A DNA stretch of 64,000 nucleotides from Sulfotelmatobacter sp963788225 (GCA_963788225.1 CAWBGI010000002.1:1550001-1614000), one strand, 5' to 3'. Shown: positions 31,754 to 39,305, counted from the stretch's first letter. A program made the numbers and translations. Notes: generated by a model from the sequence alone, not told the origin.

Positions 31754-33348
31754 TTCTTCAAGCGCTTCACAATTTCTTTCGCTGCATTCGCTCCCGACCC
31801 TCCAGTCGATCCTGCGCCGGGATGCGTGCCGCTGCCGCAAAGATAGAGGTTTTCAATCGGAGTACGGTAGCGGGCCCAGTCCAGCAGCGGACGCATGGTG
31901 AAGAACTGGTCGAGGGCGAGGTCGCCGTGGAAAATTTGGCCGCCGGTTAGGCCGTAGGTTTCTTCTAAATCGAGCGGGGTGATGATTTGATGCGTCAGGA
32001 TTAGTTCCGGCAAATTCGGCGCATACTGTGCGAGCGTTTGCACCACCGTTTGGCCGAGCGCTTTCCGCTGGTCTTCCCAATCGCCTTTGAGTTTGTAGGG
32101 CGCGTATTGCATGTAGATCGACATCACGTGCTTGCCGTCGGGCGCAAGCGTGGGATCGGTCAGCGACGGAATCGTCGCTTCGAGGTACGGCGCGCGCGAG
32201 AAGTTGCCGTATTTGGATTCGTCGAAGGCGCGCTCTAGATAATCGATCTCGGGGCCGATGTGGATGCGTCCCTTGAGCGCGGTATTGTCTCCGTTCTTAA
32301 GCGCGGTGAAATTCGGGAGGGCGGAGAGCGCCAGGTTCACCTTCGCTACCGTGCCGTTGCCGCGGTAGTGCTGCATCTTCTGTACGAAGTCGGGGGAAAG
32401 GTGCATGGGATCGGTGAGCTTGAGTAGAGTGCGCTTGGGATCGGCATTGGAGATGACAGCTTTGGCGTTGATTTCTTCGCCAGTGCCGAGCAGCACTCCG
32501 GTCGCTGCGCCATCTTTCACGCGAATCTCGATGACTTCGGCTGCGGTGCGAATCTCGACACCGGCTGCTTTCGCAGAGGAAGCCATGGCTTGCGTGAGCG
32601 CACCCATTCCTCCGGCGGCGAAAAATGCGCAGCCTGCGGGATGAGAATCTCCCGCTGCGCGGATGAGCAATTGCAGAGCGCTGCCTGCCGACCATGGGCC
32701 GAGAAAAGTTCCGAAGATTCCGCGAGCCGCGATCACCGCGCGCAATAATTCAGTTTCGAAATATTCCGCTACCAGATCAGCCACGGCCATCGGCCCCCAG
32801 CGCAGAACGCGGTACATGTCACGCTTGCCGAGGTGCCGCAAGGCGCGGCCGGTCTTGAGCATGCCCCAGAGATCGCCGCTGCTGGGGTGGTCGATGTCGG
32901 GCGGCGTGGTGGCGAGGACCTCGGCGATTACCTGGCTGATCTTGCCCAAAGACTGTTTGAACTCAGGGTATTTCTTCGCATCTTTTTGGGAGAAGGCGGC
33001 GATCGCTTGTGCGGATTTGTTTTCGTCCTGGGAGAGAGACAGGGCGCGGCCGTCGGGCGAGAGTGCGGTGACGCAGGTCTCCGGCGTGATGATCCTCAAG
33101 CCATGCTTTTCCAGTTGCATGTCACGGACGATGTCTGGACGGATGGGGCCGGCGGTGTGAGCGAGCGTAGAGCAGCGGAAGCCGGGGTGGAATTCATCGG
33201 TGATGGCCGCGCCGCCTACTTGTGGCCGGCGTTCCAGGACCAGGGGTTTGAATCCGGCCTTCGCGAGGTAGAAGGCGGTTACCAGTCCGTTGTGGCCGCC
33301 GCCGATGATGACGATGTCGCGTGCGCTGGATTTTCCGTTTGTGTTCAT
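31750..33348 (-). CDS. FAD-dependent oxidoreductase, CrtI/PYROXD2-like (first copy)
   Basis: The 532-residue flavoprotein starts MNTNGKSSARDIVIIGGGHNGL, a Rossmann GxGxxG-type FAD motif, then LVLERRPQVGGAA. It has the phytoene-desaturase-like middle and the C-terminal FAD-contact segment NLYLCGSGTHPGAGSTGGSG. It shares motif order and length with its neighbour at 33487 (for example GPEIDYLERAFDESKYGNFSR versus VEYMERAYDDAKYGNFSR), so the two are tandem paralogues. The start at 33348 is set by the FAD motif. Substrate unknown. No carotenoid genes are nearby, so a desaturase role in carotenoids is unlikely. Confidence 0.88.
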   Translation of the reverse strand: MNTNGKSSARDIVIIGGGHNGLVTAFYLAKAGFKPLVLERRPQVGGAAITDEFHPGFRCSTLAHTAGPIRPDIVRDMQLEKHGLRIITPETCVTALSPDGRALSLSQDENKSAQAIAAFSQKDAKKYPEFKQSLGKISQVIAEVLATTPPDIDHPSSGDLWGMLKTGRALRHLGKRDMYRVLRWGPMAVADLVAEYFETELLRAVIAARGIFGTFLGPWSAGSALQLLIRAAGDSHPAGCAFFAAGGMGALTQAMASSAKAAGVEIRTAAEVIEIRVKDGAATGVLLGTGEEINAKAVISNADPKRTLLKLTDPMHLSPDFVQKMQHYRGNGTVAKVNLALSALPNFTALKNGDNTALKGRIHIGPEIDYLERAFDESKYGNFSRAPYLEATIPSLTDPTLAPDGKHVMSIYMQYAPYKLKGDWEDQRKALGQTVVQTLAQYAPNLPELILTHQIITPLDLEETYGLTGGQIFHGDLALDQFFTMRPLLDWARYRTPIENLYLCGSGTHPGAGSTGGSGANAAKEIVKRLKK

Positions 33349-33412
33349 ATAGTCAATCCCCCGATGCGCGGGGAGAATGCCTTGCGACACTCTTGCTGAG
33401 GGAAAGTGCTGT

Positions 33413-33471
33413 GGGGTCCTTCGACTGCATTTGTCTCGCGCGAACGCGAGACAAATTTCGCTCAGGATGAC
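33413..33471. repeat. Palindromic repeat between the two flavoprotein genes
   Basis: A perfect 12-bp hairpin ATTTGTCTCGCG-CGAA-CGCGAGACAAAT (33429-33456) is framed by GGGTCCTTCGA on the left and CGCTCAGGATGAC on the right. The frame matches the ends of the repeats at 35657, 35751 and 36196, so this is a diverged member of the same family with a different core. Confidence 0.7.
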
Positions 33472-33486
33472 AGAGAAGAAGCATGA

Positions 33487-35076
33487 TTACGCGGCTCCCT
33501 TGTCTTTGAGGATTTCTAGCGCTGCCAGGCGGCCCGGAGCGCCCATGATGCCGCCGCCGGGATGCGTAGCGGAACCGCACATGTAAAGATTCTGGATGGG
33601 CGTACGGAAGCGGGCGTAGCCCGGCGCGGGGCGCAGGAAGAAAAGTTGCTCCAGCGAAAGTTCGCCCTGGAAGATATTGCCTTCGCTCAGTCCCCACTCG
33701 CGTTCGAGATCGAGCGGAGTCACGACTTGCCGGTGAAGAATGATGTCTTTGATATTGGGCGCGTACTCGGCGATGGTGTTGACGACGGTGTCGCCGAACG
33801 ATTCTTTTTGATCATCCCAGTTGAGGCCGGGGCGGAGCTTATAAGGAGCATACTGCACGAAGCAGGAGAGCACGTGCTTACCCGGTGGCGCGACCGACGG
33901 ATCGGTGAGCGAGGGAATCACCATATCAATGTACGGACGGCGGGAGAAGTTGCCGTACTTGGCGTCGTCGTAGGCGCGCTCCATGTATTCGACCGCGGGA
34001 GAGATGGAGATCGCGCCACGCAAGTGCGCGCCGGGGCCGGGGATGGCCTTGAAGTTCGGCAGCGCGTCGAGCGCCATGTTCACTTTGCCGGATGATCCGC
34101 GGTACTTGAAGCGGTTGATGTCTTCGAGAAAATCGGCGGGCAAGTGTTCGGCTTCGATGAACTTGTTGAAGGTGAGCCGGGGATCGACGCTGGAAGAAAT
34201 TGTTTCGGCGTAGATTTCGTCGCCATTAGCTAGAACTACGCCTCTAGCCTTGCCATCTTTGACGATGATTTTTGCGATCGCTGCTTCCGTGCGGATCTCG
34301 GCACCCGCTTCTCGCGCCGCGTCTCCAATGGCATTTGAAATTGCGCCGGTGCCGCCGCGCGCGAAGCCCCAGGCGCGGAAAGCGCCGTCGATCTCTCCCA
34401 TGTAGTGGTGCAGCAGAACGTAAGCAGTTCCCGGCGAGCGCACGCCGAGGAATGTGCCGATGATTCCCGACGCTGACATCGTCGCTTTGAGCACGTCGGT
34501 CTCGAACCACTGGTCGAGAAAATCAATGGCGCTCATGGTCATGAGCTGGACCTGGTTGTACTTGTCGTAGCTCGACATGCCCTGGAAGCGGCGTCCGATG
34601 AAGAGCAGCTTCATCAGTTCGCGCGGGTTGAGCGTGTTGGGGTCGGGCGGGACCATGCTGAGAATAGGCTTTACGAAGCGGCACATGGCTTGCATGGCTT
34701 TGCCGAATTCGTCGTAGGCTTCGGCGTTGACGCGGGAGTGGCGGGCGATCTCGCGATGCGTCTTGCCGTGGTCGTTGACGCGCCATAGGTAGTCGCCGCT
34801 GGGCATGGGGGTGAAGGTGCCGTCGAGGGGGAGGATTTCGAGGCCGTGGCGCGGGAGTTCGAGGTCGCGGATGATCTCCGGGCGCAGCAGTGAGACCACG
34901 TAAGAGCAGACGGAGAACTTGAAGCCGGGAAAAACTTCTTCGGTGCAGGCCGAGCCGCCGAGAACGTGGCGGCGCTCGAGGACGAGAACTTTCTTTCCGG
35001 CGCGCGCGAGGTAGGCGGCGTTGACCAGGCCGTTGTGGCCGCCGCCGATCACGATTACATCGTATGAATTAGCCAT
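33487..35076 (-). CDS. FAD-dependent oxidoreductase, PYROXD2-like (second copy)
   Basis: This is a 529-residue protein beginning MANSYDVIVIGGGHNGLVNA with LVLERRHVLGGSACTEEVFPGFKFS and LRPEIIRDLELPRHGLEI, a pattern close to the animal mitochondrial protein PYROXD2 and its bacterial relatives within the CrtI-like amine-oxidase superfamily. The C-terminal NLYMCGSATHPGGGIMGAPG completes the FAD site. Three heptamer repeats (CTAACAG-type) end 3 nt before its ATG. Together with the copy at 31750 it forms a tandem duplication upstream of purU. The biochemical reaction of this family is not settled. Confidence 0.9.
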   Translation of the reverse strand: MANSYDVIVIGGGHNGLVNAAYLARAGKKVLVLERRHVLGGSACTEEVFPGFKFSVCSYVVSLLRPEIIRDLELPRHGLEILPLDGTFTPMPSGDYLWRVNDHGKTHREIARHSRVNAEAYDEFGKAMQAMCRFVKPILSMVPPDPNTLNPRELMKLLFIGRRFQGMSSYDKYNQVQLMTMSAIDFLDQWFETDVLKATMSASGIIGTFLGVRSPGTAYVLLHHYMGEIDGAFRAWGFARGGTGAISNAIGDAAREAGAEIRTEAAIAKIIVKDGKARGVVLANGDEIYAETISSSVDPRLTFNKFIEAEHLPADFLEDINRFKYRGSSGKVNMALDALPNFKAIPGPGAHLRGAISISPAVEYMERAYDDAKYGNFSRRPYIDMVIPSLTDPSVAPPGKHVLSCFVQYAPYKLRPGLNWDDQKESFGDTVVNTIAEYAPNIKDIILHRQVVTPLDLEREWGLSEGNIFQGELSLEQLFFLRPAPGYARFRTPIQNLYMCGSATHPGGGIMGAPGRLAALEILKDKGAA

Positions 35077-35079
35077 AAG

Positions 35080-35100
35080 CTCTTAGCCTTTAGCTGTTAG
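35080..35100. repeat. Three heptamer repeats directly upstream of the second flavoprotein gene
   Basis: On the plus strand CTCTTAG, CCTTTAG, CTGTTAG. On the coding (minus) strand this is CTAACAG, CTAAAGG, CTAAGAG followed by CTT and the ATG at 35076. Placement matches the tracts before mreC, mrdA and rodA. Confidence 0.65.
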
Positions 35101-35303
35101 CTTGCCGGTTGAGGGTGCGAACGAAGATAGTAGCGCAGTTTTGGGGTGCGCGTATCAGAGTCCGCTGGGTAGGACGCTCCAGCTGCGGAGGACATTCGAT
35201 AAGATTGGCGTGACTGAGCGCATGGGTGGAGTTGAAGCGCCATTCTATCGGGAACAGGGCGTTTTGTCTGCAAGATCGGCCAGTTGATGCTGGGCTGTTG
35301 ATA

Positions 35304-35561
35304 CTAAAGACTACGCTTCTTCAGCCTGCGAACGAGGACTGCCACGGTTTGCCACGCTACCGCATTGATGGCAACAGCCGCAAACGCGAGCCGAACGTCT
35401 CCGATCAGTATCAACCTGTGAATCCCAAAAGACAGGTAGAGTCCCGGCAGGCCGGGAAGCAGTAGCGCGACTCCCAAAACCAGCGACCAATCGGGGCCGA
35501 GGTGCATGGCAAGAATACCTGCGATTTGTATAAGGGCGAAGATGGCCCATGTCCGTCTCAT
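35304..35561 (-). CDS. Small hypothetical membrane protein
   Basis: The 85-residue product from the Met at 35561 (MRRTWAIFALIQIAGILAMHL) has three hydrophobic helices and a basic C-terminus (VRRLKKRSL), so it should sit in the inner membrane with a cytoplasmic tail. The open frame extends to 35624, but the later Met starts the first helix. No family recognised. Flanking repeats and isolation make it a weak call, although the membrane pattern and codon use look genuine. Confidence 0.5.
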   Translation of the reverse strand: MRRTWAIFALIQIAGILAMHLGPDWSLVLGVALLLPGLPGLYLSFGIHRLILIGDVRLAFAAVAINAVAWQTVAVLVRRLKKRSL

Positions 35562-35656
35562 GCCGTTGCCCCGGTTCCTGACTGCGCCAATGCCCCATAA
35601 TCCTACCAGCACCCTAGTGTTCAAACGTGACTTGTAAACGCTAGGTTCCGATGCGC

Positions 35657-35703
35657 GGGAGATCCTTCGCTCCGCCTGAAGAACGGCTGCGCTCAGGATG
35701 ACG
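35657..35703. repeat. Palindromic repeat, GGGAGATCC family, diverged copy
   Basis: A 47-nt copy starting GGGAGATCCTTCG and ending CTCAGGATGACG, in the same orientation as the copy at 36196 and sharing both ends. The middle is different. It lies 48 nt left of the inverted copy at 35751. Confidence 0.75.
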
Positions 35704-35721
35704 CCGCAGACTTAGATTTCC

Positions 35722-36132
35722 TCAATCAACCTTCCATTCCGTCACACGGGCGTCATCCCGAAGCCCCGCGTTCTCTCCAGCGGGGCGAGGGATCTCCCGC
35801 TGATTCGCTGCTGCCGGTTCGGGCTTATATTCATTGCCCCAATCCTTCGCCAAGTCCTCCCAGCGCGGATTCATCGATTTGATGAGCTTTATTTTCTTGC
35901 TCCGTCGCCAGCCTTTGATTTCTTTTTCGCGGCTGATAGCGGCATCGGGATAGACGAATTGTTCGTAATAGACGAGACGGGTCAGGTTGTAGCGGCTGGT
36001 GAATCCGGGTACGAGTTTGTACTTGTGCTGCCAGACGCGGTGAGGGAGATTGCCCGTGATGCCTGTGTACAGGACCGCGGGTTTGGGGCCGTTGGTCATG
36101 ATGTAGACGAAGAATTGCTTGGCGGGCCGCAT
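35722..36132 (-). CDS. Single-domain GIY-YIG endonuclease
   Basis: The 136-residue protein has the COG2827/YhbQ-type GIY-YIG domain: FFVYIMTN (the GIY strand), LYTGITGNL (the YIG strand), Arg32 and the HRVWQHKYKL helix, YYEQF and the metal-binding Glu69 in SREKEIKGWRR, followed by WEDLAKDWG. The residues needed for hydrolysis appear to be present. Residues 112-128 are encoded by the inverted repeat 35751-35798, so the C-terminal tail is repeat-derived and probably not part of the fold. An identical inverted copy of that repeat lies 64 nt upstream of the ATG. This bracketing suggests that the gene and repeats form one unit. Confidence 0.9.
   Translation of the reverse strand: MRPAKQFFVYIMTNGPKPAVLYTGITGNLPHRVWQHKYKLVPGFTSRYNLTRLVYYEQFVYPDAAISREKEIKGWRRSKKIKLIKSMNPRWEDLAKDWGNEYKPEPAAANQREIPRPAGENAGLRDDARVTEWKVD
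35751..35798. repeat. 48-nt repeat, left copy, perfect inverse of 36196-36243
   Basis: Its reverse complement is identical to 36196-36243 at all 48 positions. It starts CGTCATCCCG and ends GGGATCTCCC, with an internal imperfect stem (CCCCGCG / CGGGGCG). It lies inside the 3' end of the GIY-YIG gene. Confidence 0.95.
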
Positions 36133-36195
36133 CGTTCTCTTTTACTGGTGTCGGTCTGGACGTGTCTGTGACAGATGAACATAGAGCTGATTTAA

Positions 36196-36243
36196 GGGAG
36201 ATCCCTCGCCCCGCTGGAGAGAACGCGGGGCTTCGGGATGACG
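36196..36243. repeat. 48-nt repeat, right copy, perfect inverse of 35751-35798
   Basis: It starts GGGAGATCCCTCG and ends GGGATGACG. It lies upstream of the GIY-YIG start and upstream of the aminomethyltransferase promoter region. Together the two copies span 493 bp. Confidence 0.95.
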
Positions 36244-36263
36244 CCGTCGGGAGGGCTCCGGCG

Positions 36264-36269
36264 TATAAT
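36264..36269 (+). promoter_or_regulatory. Candidate -10 element of the aminomethyltransferase gene
   Basis: A perfect TATAAT with no good -35 at the usual distance. It lies 37 nt before the TTG start, just right of the 36196 repeat. Confidence 0.35.
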
Positions 36270-36305
36270 CCCGCTTCGAGCTAAATTCTTTTCGAGGCTA
36301 CTCCT

Positions 36306-37502
36306 TTGCCCATTGGAACCGCGTTTCACGAGAGAACGTTTCCGCTTTGCCACAGTTTGAATTACCGCGAGTGGTCGGGTTACTACACGGTCAGCGTCTA
36401 TGAGGTGCATCACGAGCACGAGTACAACGCCATCCGCAATGCAGCGGCGCTGATTGATATTTCGCCGCTCTACAAGTATCTGATCACCGGCAAGGACGCG
36501 ACCCGGCTGGTGAACCGCGTGATCACGCGCGACATCAACAAAGTGAAAGTGGGCCAGGTGATTTATTGCTGCTGGTGCGATGAAGAGGGCAAAGTCATCG
36601 ACGACGGAACAATTTCGCGGTTGGAGGAAAATGTTTATCGGTGGACGGCGGCCGATCCGAGCCTGCGCTGGTTTCGGCAGAACGGCCTGAATATGGACGT
36701 GCAGGTCGAAGACATTTCGGAGAAGGTTGCTGCGCTGGCTTTGCAGGGACCGACTTCAGCGAAGCTGCTGAAATCCGTGGCCGAGGCGGATATTGCAAAC
36801 CTGAAATATTTTCGCGTAACGCGCGGCAAAATTGCGGGTGTGCCGGTCGATATTTCGCGAACCGGATATACCGGTGACTTGGGATATGAAATCTGGGTGC
36901 CGTGGAACGATGCCGCGAAAGTATGGGATGCGTTGTGGGAGAAGGGTAAGCAGTTCGATTTACATGCTGCTGGAATGTTGGCCCTGGATGTAGCGCGCGT
37001 GGAAGCTGGGCTTCTGCTCATCGAAGTGGATTATTCGAGTTCAAAGAAGGCGCTGATTCCGTCGCAGAAATATTCTCCATACGAGTTGGGTTTTGGCAAG
37101 ATGGTGCACCTGGAGAAAGAGAATTTCATCGGCAAGCGGGCGCTGGAGCAGGATGCGAAGAACGGCGTGGCGCGGCAGTTGGTTGGAGTCGAAGTCGATT
37201 GGACCGATGTTGAGGCGTTGTATGAGCGATATGGACTGACTCCGGCTGCGCCGAGCCAGGCTTCGCGGGTAGCCGTGCCTTTGTATTCTGGAGAAAAGCA
37301 GGTGGGCAAGGCTACGACTACGAGTTGGTCGCCGATCCTGAAGAAGATGATAGCGCTGGCCAGTGTGGAGACCGAGCATGCAAAGTTGGGGACGCAGTTG
37401 CAGATGGAGATTACCATCGAGGCGGTCCGCTTGAAGACGAATGGAAAGGTGACTGCGCTGCCGTTCTTTAATCCGAAGCGGAAGACAGCTACGCCGGTTT
37501 AG
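36306..37502 (+). CDS. GcvT-like aminomethyltransferase family protein
   Basis: The 398-residue protein has the folate-binding GcvT fold: YNAIRNAAALIDISPLYKY, WCDEEGKVIDDGTISRL, VAALALQGPTSAKLL, ISRTGYTGDLGYEIWV, MLALDVARVEAGLLL and the C-terminal barrel with IGKRALEQD. It may be the T-protein of glycine cleavage or a related THF-dependent demethylase acting on sarcosine or dimethylglycine. No gcvH or gcvP is adjacent. The start is TTG at 36306, supported by GAGG 8 nt upstream and by the lack of any other early start. With purU nearby it adds to a one-carbon theme, which is inference. Confidence 0.88.
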   Translation: MPIGTAFHERTFPLCHSLNYREWSGYYTVSVYEVHHEHEYNAIRNAAALIDISPLYKYLITGKDATRLVNRVITRDINKVKVGQVIYCCWCDEEGKVIDDGTISRLEENVYRWTAADPSLRWFRQNGLNMDVQVEDISEKVAALALQGPTSAKLLKSVAEADIANLKYFRVTRGKIAGVPVDISRTGYTGDLGYEIWVPWNDAAKVWDALWEKGKQFDLHAAGMLALDVARVEAGLLLIEVDYSSSKKALIPSQKYSPYELGFGKMVHLEKENFIGKRALEQDAKNGVARQLVGVEVDWTDVEALYERYGLTPAAPSQASRVAVPLYSGEKQVGKATTTSWSPILKKMIALASVETEHAKLGTQLQMEITIEAVRLKTNGKVTALPFFNPKRKTATPV

Positions 37503-37556
37503 CGGAACCACGGTTTAGCCGAAGCATGGAGTTGCAACCCTTGCGCCAAGCCCATG

Positions 37557-37706
37557 CTAGTGGGTGGTCGTGGTCGGGGCCGTCTTAGGACTGGTAGCGA
37601 GCCCAATCGCCAGTCCACCCAAGGCTCCAGCGAGAATACCCATTAAAACCAGGGCGAGCGCACTTTCCACGATAGTTGCGTGCCCACCAGTTTTTCCACG
37701 CCACAT
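37557..37706 (-). CDS. 49-residue glycine-zipper membrane peptide
   Basis: A short gene, read by hand. From the ATG at 37706 it encodes MWRGKTGGHATIVESALAL, a hydrophobic glycine-rich helix (VLMGILAGALGGLAIGLA) and a Thr-rich tail (KTAPTTTTH), ending at a TAG (37557-37559). A strong GAGGAGGG lies 5-8 nt upstream on the minus strand. The small-xxx-small glycine pattern suggests a single membrane span that oligomerises. It is divergent from the PEP-CTERM gene. Family unknown. A hydrophobic structural or toxin-like peptide are both possible. Confidence 0.7.
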   Translation of the reverse strand: MWRGKTGGHATIVESALALVLMGILAGALGGLAIGLATSPKTAPTTTTH

Positions 37707-37814
37707 AGTCCCTCCTCGATTGGCGGGCCATTGCCCGTTTGTACTCGAAAAATGTTACCGCAGAATGGGTCGGAGTAACCGAAAAAAATAATGCGCGCAC
37801 TTCCCGGATGGGTA

Positions 37815-37884
37815 TATAGTATGGGCGGTCGGGGAACTGCGCTCAAAGAGATTTGAGTGGTTTTCTGTATGAGTTCAGGAGGGT
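37815..37884 (+). promoter_or_regulatory. Candidate -10 and strong ribosome-binding site of the PEP-CTERM gene
   Basis: TATAGT at 37815-37820 is a possible -10 without a clear -35. An inverted repeat CTCAAA-GAGA-TTTGAG follows near 37842. AGGAGGG at 37878-37884 sits 6-7 nt before the ATG and sets the start firmly. Confidence 0.4.
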
Positions 37885-37890
37885 AGGACA

Positions 37891-38496
37891 ATGAAGCGGG
37901 TAGTTTTGATGGTTGTGTTGGCTCTGGCTGTGCCGGTGGCGGCGTTTGCGGGCAATGTGGATTTCACCAACAATTCCGGCACGCTTACGGGAACCTCCGC
38001 GGGTCTGACGCTTTCTGGATCTGAACTCACTGCAGTCAGCGGCCTTGGCGGGGGGCTGATCCAGGGCAATTTGGGTACTTTGACTTTTTCCACGGGCGCC
38101 CTGACGTCGGGAAGTTTGACGACCGGTGGGACGTTTGCTGGCGGCGGAAGTTTCGTGATTACCGGTAACGGCACCGGCGGCATTCCTAATGGCGTGATCT
38201 TCAGCGGTACGTTCAGTGGTCCGGTCACCTGGACTGAGGTAACTTCTGGGCCGAACGGAGCGATCTATTACACGCTGACGGGGGCGATTTCCGGCACCTG
38301 GTACAACGGAACCATTGTGAATGGTGCGACCACCCAGATTACCTTCAATGCCGGCAAGAACGGATTCACGGGATCGGTAGGCTTGGGCAGTGGCGACACG
38401 GTGATCACTACTGTTCCCGAGCTGGGTACGCTCGGCTTGATGGGAACCGGGTTGGTGGGCCTGGCTGGAGTTGTTCGCCGGAAGTTTAAGCTCTAA
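37891..38496 (+). CDS. PEP-CTERM-type sorted envelope protein (VPEL variant)
   Basis: The 201-residue protein has a signal peptide (MKRVVLMVVLALAVPVAAFAG) and a Gly/Thr/Ser-rich beta body without cysteine. Its C-terminus has the tripartite sorting layout: VPELGTLGLMGTGL, a hydrophobic helix and RRKFKL. Exosortases recognise the Pro-Glu-Pro motif. Here the third residue is Leu, a known type of variation. It lies 96 nt from the epsI stop and close to the exosortase gene, so it is the likely local substrate. High T/G content of the body suits an extracellular matrix or filament protein. Exact role unknown. Confidence 0.88.
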   Translation: MKRVVLMVVLALAVPVAAFAGNVDFTNNSGTLTGTSAGLTLSGSELTAVSGLGGGLIQGNLGTLTFSTGALTSGSLTTGGTFAGGGSFVITGNGTGGIPNGVIFSGTFSGPVTWTEVTSGPNGAIYYTLTGAISGTWYNGTIVNGATTQITFNAGKNGFTGSVGLGSGDTVITTVPELGTLGLMGTGLVGLAGVVRRKFKL

Positions 38497-38517
38497 GTAC
38501 CCTCTATATTTTTGCGA

Positions 38518-38547
38518 AAGCCCCGCGGCACGCGGGGCTTTTGCTTT
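38518..38547 (+). terminator. Intrinsic terminator after the PEP-CTERM gene
   Basis: AAGCCCCGCG-GCA-CGCGGGGCTT is a perfect 10-bp stem with a 3-nt loop, followed by TTGCTTTG. The stem is strong and preceded by A residues. It ends the plus-strand transcript 21 nt after the stop codon. Confidence 0.85.
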
Positions 38548-38591
38548 GCGCCGTGAGGATTGCCAAGCCGAAAGTTTCGGAGCGCGCCCGG

Positions 38592-39305
38592 TCAGCGCGG
38601 AATATAGCTATCGAGGAGGGGCATTACGGTGGAAGTGAAAGGCATAATGCGCTGCTGTGCCGCAGCAGGCGATTCTCCGGGGAGTAATGGAGTCACGAAA
38701 CGCACCAGGGACCCGTCGCTACGGTTCATGCGAATGGCATCCTTGACCAGATGGTACTTGGCCCAATACTCGCTGGCTACACCGCGATCATGGGCCCAGA
38801 ACCAATACAACACCAAGCGGCGCTGATCCCCTTTGGAGATGACGTAGCGGTTGGCGGGGAAGGGTTCCTGCCCGGGCGGGGAGAGCGTAACGCGGACACT
38901 TTCCTCAGGGTTCCATCCGGCGCCGGGCAGGCAGTGCTGAGGAGAGTGGATGGTATCGCCGGTGCGCTGGCTGGGGAAGTAGGCCAGGAACAAGTCGATG
39001 TAGGGCAGCTTCTTTTCGGGATCGCCATAAATGCGTTCCATGAAATCGCCGGGGCCCAATACCTCGAGAGTTTTCGGGTCGAGTTCGATGAGGGTGCTGT
39101 CCCAGCCCAACAGTTGCGCGGGAAAACAGGAGAGCGGCAAGCGCTGAGGAGTGGTTTCGGTACCGGTCCGATCCTTCATCTTTTCCAAGCCGGACGCGCA
39201 AGCGACCGTGTGAGGAACTATTTCACTCCTGCCCCGGAGCAGGCAGGCCGTGAAGACAATCAGTGCGGCCGCGAGAGCGAAGCGTAGTCTGCCGGATAGC
39301 TTCAT
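38592..39305 (-). CDS. epsI: EpsI-family exosortase-associated protein
   Basis: The 237-residue protein has an N-terminal membrane segment (MKLSGRLRFALAAALIVFTA) and an EpsI/DUF3485-type domain with IDLFLAYFPSQRTGDTIHSPQHCLPGAGW and QRRLVLYWFWAHDRGVASEY. The SP-HCLPGxGW motif is the hallmark of this family, which is found with exosortases in methanolan and other exopolysaccharide loci. It starts at 39305 with a 4-nt overlap of the exosortase stop, so both are made from one message. The biochemical role is not settled and it is thought to assist exosortase or polysaccharide release. Confidence 0.92.
   Translation of the reverse strand: MKLSGRLRFALAAALIVFTACLLRGRSEIVPHTVACASGLEKMKDRTGTETTPQRLPLSCFPAQLLGWDSTLIELDPKTLEVLGPGDFMERIYGDPEKKLPYIDLFLAYFPSQRTGDTIHSPQHCLPGAGWNPEESVRVTLSPPGQEPFPANRYVISKGDQRRLVLYWFWAHDRGVASEYWAKYHLVKDAIRMNRSDGSLVRFVTPLLPGESPAAAQQRIMPFTSTVMPLLDSYIPR

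Noticed and set aside
31658..31840. Longer purU with 61 extra N-terminal residues
   Set aside because: The extra codons run through the palindromic element and the upstream gene. The ACT domain begins at the Met at 31657.
37720..37736. Second sigma-54 promoter before the PEP-CTERM gene
   Set aside because: The GG and GC elements are 9 and not 10 nt apart and the site is over 150 nt from the gene.
37564..37791. Plus-strand 75-codon frame near the PEP-CTERM gene
   Set aside because: It lies opposite the 49-residue minus-strand frame, which has a much better ribosome-binding site and a coherent membrane helix.
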